From Cycas panzhihuaensis (Eukaryota > Cycadophyta), in NCBI GenBank assembly GCA_023213395.1, contig CM041465.1:71617741-71681740 (forward strand): DNA of 64,000 nt. Reading direction: 5' to 3'. The translations under genes were made by a program, and so were the position numbers. Shown here in pieces: positions 13,675 through 22,524 of this stretch; position 1 is the first letter of the stretch; each line of letters begins with the position of its first letter. The notes under the pieces are model-generated. The model did not search any database and had not been told where the DNA came from. It saw nothing but the letters and a program-made list of their open reading frames with translations.

Positions 13675-14021
13675 CAGCAGAGCCTCGTCGCTCGGAAGCC
13701 TAGTGTGATGGCGAATGCTGGCAACACAACTGTCAGTAGCACATGTGTATATAGATATGTCAATCAAGATCATAACAGTAGGAAAGGGTGCCAGCGAGTG
13801 TCATGGCGAAACGCGTGGATACAAAAGCGACGGTGGAGACAACATAGGGGCTGCCTATGAGCCACCTAGGAACCGACTAGAAAAATGAGAAAGGTGAGGG
13901 GGCTGCCCCCACCAAAAAGATGCGGGAGAGCATGCATAATCAAGTAAAGAGTAAGTAAAGGGTAGGCACCATAGTTTTACCTCATTAGTAGCTAAGTTTC
14001 GGAGGTGCGAATCTGTCGCAG
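13675..14021. other. Element T, spacer between second RNase H and 3' LTR
   Basis: No coding pattern, repeat or recognised site is visible. By position it is the 3' untranslated part of the T genomic RNA. Confidence 0.6.
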
Positions 14022-14495
14022 TTAAAGTGTAAAACGACCTAGGGCTTGGGCGATGTGAAGGCCGACAAGCCTCGTGGACTGGCCAAGAAGGAGAGGAAGG
14101 CGACACTCAAGGATGAGGCGAATGAGACTATCTGCCTCAGCGTTGAGGGCCCGAGGGATATGCTAGATATCGACGGAAGAGAAGCAGGCCAGGAGGGATC
14201 TGGCAGCAAAAGCAAGAGTCCTCAAGTGAGGGCATCACACTTGATAAACCTGGGTGAGATGAGACACCACAACTTGAGAGTCGCAAAGCAAAATGATGGA
14301 TCCGCAGTGAAAACGGAGGGCGTCAGTAAGGGCTTCAATAACAGCTGTATACTCAGCTTCGTTGTTAGTAGCCTCTGGGAGGAAGATCCTAGAGCGGAGG
14401 AGATCGTGTCCAGAGGAGCTGCGGAGAATCCATGCAGCGGCAGAAGGTCTAGGATTACCGCGGCTTCCACCGTCGGTAAAAATGTAGATGGACAT
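14022..14495 (-). pseudogene. Element T second RNase H (separate gene, archaeal/plant-type)
   Basis: An ATG at 14495-14493 opens 157 codons ending at TAA 14024-14022, the normal size of an RNase HI domain. Motifs in order: YIFTDGGSRGNP (first catalytic Asp, residues about 4-15), TNNEAEYTAVIEAL (catalytic Glu, about 45-58), LLCDSQVVV (Asp, about 71) and HIPRALNAEADSLIRL (last Asp, about 119). It would degrade RNA in RNA-DNA hybrids. Two in-frame stops (TGA after VYQV; TAG before HIPRALN) are likely recent C-to-T changes. The ordinary Ty3-type RNase H of T is separate (19672-19962). Tat elements are known for an extra RNase H, usually fused between the first RNase H and integrase; here that place is empty and the domain stands alone downstream of integrase. 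Confidence 0.85.
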
Positions 14496-15011
14496 GGGTG
14501 ACACAAAGTCCAGGCAGTCAATGAGTAATGAAAGCAACACTCGAAAGGCAAGCAGAAAGTGGCCATGAAGGGTAGGAGGAGCTAGCAATGAGGTTACCCA
14601 GGGCGAGAGCAAGCAATTCGATCACCAGCAGAGAGTGGTCGGGAGAAAAGGCCTCCTGGGGCGCCAAAAGGTCGCTTCGGAAAGCGAAACATGCCCCCAG
14701 GCGGGGGAGCATTCCCTTTGGGGACCCCAAGAGTGAGAAAGGGCTGCAAAAATGAGTCCAGGGCGACGAAATGAGCCAAACAAGTATAAACTCGGGCACG
14801 CATGGGAGTAGCACGCAAAACGATGCAGAAGGGCCCTAGCAAAAACGTGATAATGAGGCACCATAAATGCCCTTGCAAGGGAGGGCAGAAAGGGCCTCAA
14901 TAGAGTACAATGGGCGACAGGGCCAGAAGGCAAAGGCGATCAGGGCAACAGGACGGTCCCAACGGCTGTCGCGGGGCCGAAAATGGAGGAAGTGCCCATT
15001 GGGGCCCCCGC
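14496..15011. other. Element T, divergent spacer upstream of the antisense promoter
   Basis: GC-rich stretch between the second RNase H (- strand) and the antisense TATA box (+ strand). Short frames on both strands show no domain. Its position between two divergent genes makes it a possible control region; this is inference only. Confidence 0.4.
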
Positions 15012-15021
15012 CTATATAAGG
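15012..15021 (+). promoter_or_regulatory. TATA box of the antisense gene
   Basis: CTATATAAGG in a GC-rich setting, a strong match to the plant TATA consensus, on the + strand and therefore antisense to T. A start about 30 bases downstream (near 15045-15055) would give a leader of roughly 600 bases before the open frame at 15676. Transcription is not shown. Confidence 0.6.
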
Positions 15022-15453
15022 AAATTAACGGGAAAATGGATTCATTTTCACCGGCTCTCATACGAAACCAGAGCCTTTTCCTTACACAGCGGAGCGCCGC
15101 CCAACTTTGGAGGCACGCAGAGAGAGATCGGACCGTCAAATCGGAGAGCGGAGAGAGCCAGCGTGACTGATAGGATGACATGGCGATAGCGAGACCGGAT
15201 CCAGTGAGTGGATATCACTAAACCCAACCCATTTCAAAGTTCGAAATTCATTAGTTTTTTATAGTTTTTGTGTGATTCTAGTGCCCCTTATGGGCAACCA
15301 GAGGCCTCTCGGAGTCCAAATCGGACCCAGAAAGAGGCGGGGACCTGGGCATTAGGGAGCCCTAGTCCCGGTAGGCCCCACGGGGTCCACTAGAGGAATT
15401 TTTTTATTTTTTTTAGGGCAGAAATCCCCCCTTTTGTGGGATCGTCGTTCGTA

Positions 15454-15491
15454 CCGCAGTAATGATCGCGGTGCCGCGATCATTACCGCGG
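15454..15491 (+). other. Strong hairpin in the antisense leader
   Basis: Arms 15454-15471 (CCGCAGTAATGATCGCGG) and 15474-15491 (CCGCGATCATTACCGCGG) pair with one mismatch across a two-base gap, giving an 18-base-pair inverted repeat rich in CG. Confidence 0.85.
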
Positions 15492-15515
15492 GACTCGATC
15501 GTCGCGGGACCCATG

Positions 15516-15543
15516 CCAAACTTAGCGGTATCACTAAGTTTGG
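15516..15543 (+). other. Second hairpin in the antisense leader
   Basis: CCAAACTTAG at 15516-15525 is the exact reverse complement of CTAAGTTTGG at 15534-15543, with an 8-base loop. Confidence 0.8.
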
Positions 15544-15692
15544 TGTGGTACGAAGGCAGAAAATAAGAAAAACAGGTACAAGGGCCAAAAGAGCCCCAAA
15601 TCTCAGGCAGAGAGAGTTTTGAGAGAGTGAGGGATGATAGCAACTGACGTGAAGCTAACTTGAGTTGTTTTTTAGTGTGAACAGGCTGTCAT

Positions 15693-15711
15693 CGCGGTAG
15701 ATAACCGCGAG
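15693..15711 (+). other. Third hairpin, at the start of the antisense frame
   Basis: TCGCGGT and ACCGCGA pair around a 5-base loop, repeating the CGCGG/CCGCG theme of the first hairpin. Confidence 0.6.
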
Positions 15712-16858
15712 AATGTGGGTATGGCCATGTTGAGCTACATGGAGATGGCGTCACAGGAGGACAGAGAGATCCTGCAGGGGTGCGGCCTATACAAGGCCCT
15801 CAAGACACCTCAGTATGCATCAGTTCAAAGGTTGCTGGTCGACATAGTATCCCATTGGGACAGGAGGAGACATGTGTTCCACCTACCACAGGTAGGTGAT
15901 GTGATGACGCGAGAGATATCCAAATGGACATCGGGAGCTTCGGCGAAAGGGAGGCCGGTGAGATTGGGGACGCTTATCTAGACCCGAGGCAAAGACAGGA
16001 GGCGCTCCTGCTGTGAGCCGACAGATGGGAGCGAGGGGAGCCCCTCCGCATCAGATCGACGCCGTGGATTCCTCGTGAGGAAACCGGTTATCAGGCGCTC
16101 GCTCGGATTTCCAGGCGTAACTATAGGGAGGTACCGTGGGTGGTTAGATGCGCGCCGGGCCGGCGAGAGGATAGACTAGGCGACCCTGATAGCGGCGAAC
16201 CTCGTCGCCCAACTAGACACTATCAGGATGAACGGTAGGGGCAGGTTGTCATACAGCACACTACTGCAGTGTTGGTTCTTTGATCATTTCACGGCAGTGG
16301 CACCAGCGAGGGGACCACACCCCATCACAGAGCGGGCCCCGATGGTCCACAGGTGGCAGACTCGGCTAAGGGGGACAGAGGACAGGGCCTATGTCTGACG
16401 ATCAGTGGAGGCTACGCCACTAGACCTCCTCACCCTACCAGACTACGAGTGAGCCTTATAGATGCTGAGGTGGGATAGTGACGACGAGACGGGCAGAGCA
16501 GGAGTGCCCGCAGGCGATGACGGCGGAGATGATGGGGATGATGGAGATGATGGGGCTAGCCCGTCACGACCTGTAGGGGAAGCAGGTCCCTCAGGGACAG
16601 CAGGAGGTACGGAGGGTCCATCCGGGGCTGCTGGAGGGGAGGCAGGCCCATCAGGAGTACAGGATGAGACTAGGGGACCCGTGACCAGGGCCCGCAGGCT
16701 GCGGATCATGATGGGATCCGGAGGGACGAGAGTTGGGCCCGCCCCTACGAGGAGGGAGGCCCAGGTAGAGGAGGTACCAGAGGATGAGACACCCACAGCT
16801 AGCGGAGAGCCAGGAGGGGAGGATGCCACACGACCAGAGGAGCCGGCGGCCACAACAG

Positions 16859-16975
16859 GTGAGACCTAACCTTTTCGTGAGTCGTTTGGCATCCAGATAG
16901 ATGTTTAGTTTGATTTGATCATGGTATATGGTGAGATATGTACTGACACATGGCATGTCGTATTGGCATGTGCAG
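16859..16975 (+). other. Predicted intron in the antisense gene
   Basis: Donor AG|GTGAG at 16857-16863 fits the plant consensus, and the acceptor TGTGCAG ends at 16975 after a TACTGAC branch-like motif (16941-16947). Removal of 117 bases skips the in-frame TAA (16867-16869) and joins the acidic linker to AKIRRLIEAVV in frame. An ordinary point-mutated frame would not need such sites. Confidence 0.55.
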
Positions 16976-17565
16976 CGAAGATCAGGAGACTGATAGAGGC
17001 TGTGGTGAGGGAGATATTCCCTCAGGTGTATGCAGAGGGGCAACCACCCATCCAGGCAGGAGATGAGCCTAGAACGGCAAGTGCCCACGCAGAGGTATTC
17101 GCCCCGTTGGTGAGGGCAAGGGACATATAGGCTACAGAGTCCCAAGAGCACATGGCATCCTGGGGACGACTGCAACAGGAGAGGGATGATGCGAGACGCA
17201 AGAGAGATGAGCTACGTGGACGGGTGGAGGCTCTAGAGGCACAAGGCGGAGTAGGCGGAGATGCCGAGAGCAGGACCCAGCTAGCAGTAATCACAGAGTG
17301 TCTCAGGGTGACAGAGGAAGCACTCCGAGGAGAGAGGGATCGTATCCAGGCCCGATATGATCAGCTGGTAGCGCAGATGGTGTCAAGATCGAGCCGGAGC
17401 AGGACGCATACCCACACAACGGCGATGACCCCGAGACGACCGCGAGATAAGGAGAGCGAGGCGGGCAGCTCGTGGAGGCCCAGGAGGAGCCTTGGAGGCA
17501 TGTGGTCCCCAGGAGAGGGATCACAGAGACCAGGAGATGGTACCCTAGGAGCGGGGCAGCAGTAG

Positions 17566-17880
17566 GGTAGGATATGTAGATATGATTTTGACAGGGGAAA
17601 GCACGGGCTTTCAGGGGGTCATATATAGGATCATATGATTGTACCCCCCTGCAAGGACACCAGCTTCTCAGATGTATGATGTGACATGATTTTTGGATGT
17701 ATATATATATGTATGGGGTAATTGGAACCCCATCTGGATATGAGATGCTGTGTATGATGTATCATGTGTGGATGACATGTATGTTTATTTTGTATGTTGT
17801 AGATGTTATGCTGTAGATATTTTATGTTATGAATATTTTATTGTATGATGCACATGTTTCCTTCCATATATGGCTATATG
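17566..17880 (+). terminator. Probable 3' untranslated and poly(A) region of the antisense gene
   Basis: After the stop at 17563 the + strand becomes strikingly T/G-rich with TGTATG, TTGTATGTTG and TATTTTATGTTATG runs up to about 17860. This composition is typical of plant polyadenylation regions and differs from the flanking GC-rich sequence. No other feature seen. Confidence 0.4.
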
Positions 17881-18231
17881 TCTAACAGGGGCACACACAC
17901 ACGTCGTGAGTGAAGACGACAGGGAGGTGTGAGGTTAGAGGATAGAGCGGCATACACGTCTATGGAAGAGTATAGCAGAATATGCGAAGGAAACGACAGA
18001 CAGGAAAGGGGAGCGACGACGCTCCCAAGCATCTTCCTGATTGGGGAATGCCCAAGCAAGATCACAAAAGTTCCCGAGAGGATATGGGAACACGGGTTCC
18101 GCGGAAGGAACCAGAAAGACGAAGAAGGATTCATCTTAAATTGCCATTCCGCCTGTGGTTGGGAAGAATGGGGACAACCTAAGATGGTAGTTTAGGCTCA
18201 CTTCGGAGCAGGGTGAAGAGATTGCAGAAGG

Positions 18232-19310
18232 ATCACACATAAAACTTCTTAAGAAATTTCCCATTAACAACTTTCTCAAATTCGAGCCCTTCTAGGGTGG
18301 CTATCCTGTAGGCACCATTATCGAGGGATTCGATAATAATGAAAGGACCAACCCATCAGGGTTTGAACTTGGTCAAGCGATCATGGAGATACTCAAGCTT
18401 GAGGACCTGGTCCCCAGGAAACAAAGGGCGGGAACGAAGATGTTTATCATAGGCCCTTTGTGAGCGGGCTTTGGATGCTAGGTTAGCCTGATAAGCGGCT
18501 AAGCGTCTCTCATCCAAAGCTTCGAGGTCCAGCAGACGAGCCTGACGGATCGACTCTTCGTCGATGAAACCTCGAAGGGAGATTCGCAAGGAGGGAATCT
18601 CCACCTCTAGCGGGAGTACCGCCTCGATCAGAGACCGTGGGAGAACGGGGTCATTCCCGTGGCGGAACGGATAGAGGTGCGGTAAGCCCACAAGGCGGAG
18701 GGCAACTAAAGGTGCCAATCCTTTTGGGATTAAGCAACAGTTTTCTTGAGAATGTTGACAAGAGTCTTATTAAAAGACTCCACTTGGCCATTTGCCTGAG
18801 GGTAGTAAGGGGAGGAAGTCTTGTGAGAAATTTTGAACTTCTCATAAAGCTCATCCACTTCCTTATTACAGAAAGGAGTTCCGTTGTCAGTGATTAGGAC
18901 ATCTGGAATTCCAAAACGGCAAATGATATGCTGGTAAATGAACATGGCAATCATTTTACCAGGGGTAGTGATCAAGGGAATGGCCTCCACCCATTTGGTA
19001 AAATACTCTATGGCAGTCAAGATAAACTTGTGCTGCGACGACGAAGGCAGGGAGATAGCCCCAATGAGGTCTAGTCCCCACTGAGCAAAAGGCCATGGCG
19101 AAACAATGGGATGCAGAGCCTCAGAAGGCACATGGGAAATGTTGGCGTGTTCTTGACATCACCGACATTTTAGAGCAAAGGCGTGAGCGTCCTTAAAGAG
19201 GGATGGCCAGAAATAGCCCATGCGGAGGATCCTCTGAGCCATAGACTGGCCCCCAAAGTGACCTCCACAAATACTATGGTGGCATTCGCGAAGTACCTAG
19301 TCGGCTTCGT
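18232..19310 (-). pseudogene. Element T integrase
   Basis: Domains on the - strand: HHCC zinc finger with H-H-x-I-C-G-G-H-F-G-G at 19265-19300 and C-R-stop-C at about 19157-19168. The catalytic core has LDLIGAI (first Asp, near 19070), ITDNGTPF (second Asp, near 18885) and YYPQANGQVESFNKTL (Glu, near 18790), so the DDE triad is complete. The C-terminal domain has FKP-stop-WVGPF and VNGKFLKKFYV, ending at TGA 18232. It would insert the DNA copy and make the 5-base duplication seen at both ends. Stops at about 19311, 19161 and 18727, and a frameshift near 18640, inactivate this copy. Confidence 0.92.
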
Positions 19311-20910
19311 CAGTAGTGACGCAGTGGAGGAGGATCCCATCGAAGGACCTCTTGTACAATACCTCATCCACGAGGAGGTATTGCCTGGCAGAAGTCCGGA
19401 TACAAGATCTAACTTTGCTACTAGCGTCGGGGCGGTATTGCTGCTGTGTAAGATACCGCACTATGTCACCATACCACTCATCGTCGACGAGTGGATGGGG
19501 AGAGGCTCCCTGAATTGTCAAGATAGACTCATCGGGGAGAGAGTCGTCCAACCGAGCACCAAAGGAGTTAGGGATAGGGCCCACAAGTTGCTCTACCACT
19601 ATCATTCCCTTCTTTGATTCGATTAACGATATGGAGGTCAATTCTTGAAGTAAGATGGCCCATCGACCACCCTACCACAAATCGAGGCAGGTTAGCAAGT
19701 ATCGCAAGGGATCGGATTGAACGATCACCTTGGTGGTGTTGCCGAGCAAGTAGTGTCTGAACTTCTTGGTCGCATGGACCAAGGAGAGGCACTCCTTCTC
19801 GGCGGGGGAATAGTTAAGCTCAGCAGCCATGAGGGTGCGACTGATGAAATATATAGCTCTCTCGGTTCCTGAGTCATCCTCCTGAGCTAGCATAGCGCCC
19901 AAGGATTCGTCAGTCGTTGAGGTGTATAGGACGAAGGGCCTATCAAATCGAGGAGGCGCCAATGTAGAAGCGGAAGCTAGGGCTTCCTTAAGTCCTTTGA
20001 AGGCCTTTTAGGTCTTGTCAGACCAAGCAAAAGGAGCTCCCTTCTTCAATAGGTTCATGAGGGGTTTAGTGCTCACAGCGAAATCGGCTAAGAAGCGCCT
20101 AAGAAAACCCAGCCTCCCTAGAAATGACTTAATCTGTCGTTGAGTTCTAGGTGGCGACATGTCAAGGATTGCCCTAACCTTGTTAGGGTCAATCTGAATT
20201 CCTTGTTTAGATACAAGGAAACTAAGGAGTTTGCCCGAGGTAACGGCAAACACACACTTGAGTGGATTTAGACTGACGTGATACTTGCGGCATCATGAGA
20301 AGATGGCACGCAAGTCGGATGGGTGATGGGCCCTAATGCGGGAGAGACCCATCATATCGTCCATGAAGACCTCCAATGTGTTATCAATGAGGTCGTGGAA
20401 AATGAAATGCATGGCTCTTTGGTAAGTAGCACCTACATTCTTAAGGCCAAAGCGCATCTCCTTGTAGGCGAAGGTACCCCAAGGAGTAGTGAAGGCCGTC
20501 TTATGGCGGTCTTCGGGGAAAATCTGAATTTGGTTATAACCGGAGAAGCAGTCCATTAAGGACATGACTTCAAATCTGGCAGTGCGATCAATGATTTGAT
20601 CGAGGAAGGGTAATGGGAAATTGTCCTTAGGACAAGCATTATTGATGTCGTGAAAGTCGACACATATATGGATTGCCCCGTTCTTTTTAGCAACGGGGAC
20701 TATGTTGGAGACCCACTTAGGGTAGTCAATGGAAGTGATAAGCCCAACGTCCAGAAGCTTCTCAGCCTCCATCTTAACGGCAGTTGAGAGCTTCGGGTAA
20801 AGGGGACGTTGCTTCTGGCGCATAGGGCGGGCACCAGGAATGGTGGTGAGGTTATGAGTGATAATGGAGGGGTTGATTCCCTTCATGTCAGCATAATCCC
20901 ATGCAAACAC
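19311..20910 (-). pseudogene. Element T reverse transcriptase and first RNase H
   Basis: One register on the - strand. RT begins MFAWDYADM (right after a TGA where relatives have Arg) and shows VAKKNG (about 20690), ICVDFHDINNACPKD (about 20630-20670), LMDCFSGYNQI (about 20550), TPWGTFAYKEMRFGLKN and the catalytic F-M-D-D near 20360-20370. Tat elements usually have YVDD or YIDD here. RNase H follows at 19672-19962 with VLYTSTTDESLGAMLAQ (the usual Asp position after VLY is Thr) and SPAEKECLSLVHA. The segment 19311-19660 that connects to integrase contains no second RNase H domain. Four stops separate the pieces. Confidence 0.92.
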
Positions 20911-20913
20911 GTC

Positions 20914-22524
20914 TCAAAACTCCTGGAACAGAAGGGAGTACTCCCTTACCTCATCAGGGGAACATTCCAACCTGACCTTAATGACTTTGCCTGGGGCCAA
21001 GACTATGTCTTGGGTTGCCCCCATGTACATGGCATTGCCCTCCTCGAAGTGAAGATGGGCAAGGTCAATAGGAGGAGGAGGAATAGGAGACGGGATCAGA
21101 TCGGCTAGTATGGATCCGATCGCGAGGATCTTTTGGTGACCAAGCTTGTGGTGACCAGGAGGCAAGTTGGGCGCAAAACCCACCAGATGCTCAAGCAGGG
21201 CTTCGTCATCCTCGAAGTAATCCACCCCATGGATGACCTTACTTCGAGTAGAGGAAGCACTGGAGGGAGTGAAAGCAACGGGACCATGATGGTCGTCGGG
21301 TTGCTCCACCTCCTCGTGGGATTCTGAAGGAAAGCCAAGAAGAGGCTCATCGGAAGAAGCGAAAGGCAATTCTTCGAAGCCATTACCTATGGGGGGTAAT
21401 GAAGAAGAAGAACTGACGACGGGCGGGTCAACATAAGCGATGACGTGGGACACACACGAATAGCTAGCCTCATTAATGAGAGAAATTCCAGACGGAGATC
21501 TAGAACGGGATGGGTGCGACCTACTGGCGCGGAGGAAAGAGACGGGGTGAAGATAATCCTCGTCTTCGTCGTATGACTCGTCGTTACTAAACGAAGCAAG
21601 GTACCCGTAGCTCCCAACGCCAATAGGGGTGAGCCGCGTGAGACTAGGGGAAGAAGATGCGGGATCTTCTTCGGATGGGTTAGGTATACCAATAGAGCAA
21701 GCCGAGGCATGCGTGGATGGACCTGGGTTTGCCGAACTGGTAGAATGAGTTTGTTTGGTAAATGGGCGTTCGTGGGGAATCACTTTCATCCGTCTGTCAT
21801 GGACGAATTTAAGTTGACCCCAAAGAGTCGAGCACACGGCCCCCATTTGGTTGAGCCATGGACGACCTAGAAGGAGGTTGTAGTTAACGTCAACATCGAG
21901 GACTACAATGTCGGCAAGAACGGTCTTGCCCTCAAGGGTGAGCAGAATCGCAACGGATCCCAAAGGGGTCTTCTCGCTACCGTCATAACCTTGGCATCGC
22001 CATGGAACAGGTTCCAAGGTGGAGATACCAAGCTCTTGCATGACACGCAAGGGCATGGCATTGACAGAAGAACCATTGTCCACAGCAGTTCTTTGAAGAG
22101 TACAATCGGGTGTATCGATAGTGATAGTGAATGGGAAGTTCCACTGATGTTCCCTTTCACCGGCGGGAGGAAGGTCCTTAGGATCAAACGAGATAACAGG
22201 TCCACAACCTTGGGTGACACCCAAAGCGTGGACAGGCGTATCACTTGATCCTAAAGCTTCCAGGAGGAGCGCCCGCTGCTCGGGACAACTCCTCAAAACG
22301 TCCATCAAGGACATTCCTGTGGCGACAGTATGAAACGCATCTACGATGGAAAAGGGCTTACCCTTTGCGGTAGGCTAGGTAAGTGCCCTTCAGAAATCGT
22401 AATGACCTGGGCGTACAGGAATGGCCTTGGGAAAGAGGGGTATTTCCGGAGGAAGATTCTCTAGAAGAGGGTCGGAAGGAGCGGAAGAGCAAGAAGCTCC
22501 GACTGCTTCCTTGGCGGCTTGAGA
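20914..22524 (-). pseudogene. Element T protease region
   Basis: A 466-codon uninterrupted frame (22314-20914) preceded by about 70 codons with two stops. The retropepsin loop VDNGSSVNAM lies near 22060-22090, with D-N-G-S typical of the Tat lineage, followed by LADIVVLDVDVNYNLLLGRPWL (about 21840-21915), the second conserved protease block. The rest (21700-21000) is a Ser/Pro/Glu-rich linker, then DLAHLHFEEG and VIKVRLECSPDE leading into RT. The protease would process Gag-Pol. This is the longest intact frame in the window. Confidence 0.88.

Larger units (their letters stand above)
15676..17565 (+). pseudogene. Antisense gene in element T, plant mobile domain (PMD)-like protein
   Basis: One + strand register (15676-16858 joined to 16976-17565, 590 codons) runs opposite to T. 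It is open from a likely 3' splice site (TTGTTTTTTAG ending at 15675); the first in-frame ATG is 15721. Residues about 55-100 (LLVDIVSHWDRRRHVFHLP, then VGDVMT and GRPVRLGTL) resemble the start of the plant mobile domain, which typically reads LL-ALVERW-thFHLP-GEMT. A Trp/Phe-rich stretch (LLQCWFFDHF, 16270s) follows. Then come an acidic Asp/Gly run (16510-16555), a Pro/Gly/Ser-rich linker, a charged coiled-coil-like segment (LQQERDDARRKRDELRGRVEALE, 17170-17245, listed as motif only) and a basic tail. Six in-frame stops (15979, 16177, 16396, 16450, 16459, 17128) but no frameshift. PMD proteins are linked to transposons and to silencing factors; the role here is unknown. Confidence 0.6.

Noticed and set aside
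14046-14501. 151-codon + strand frame
   Set aside because: It is the complement of the second RNase H gene, whose catalytic motifs on the - strand are unmistakable.
16443-16853. 136-codon - strand Ser/Pro-rich frame
   Set aside because: Complement of the acidic linker of the antisense gene; low complexity and no motif.
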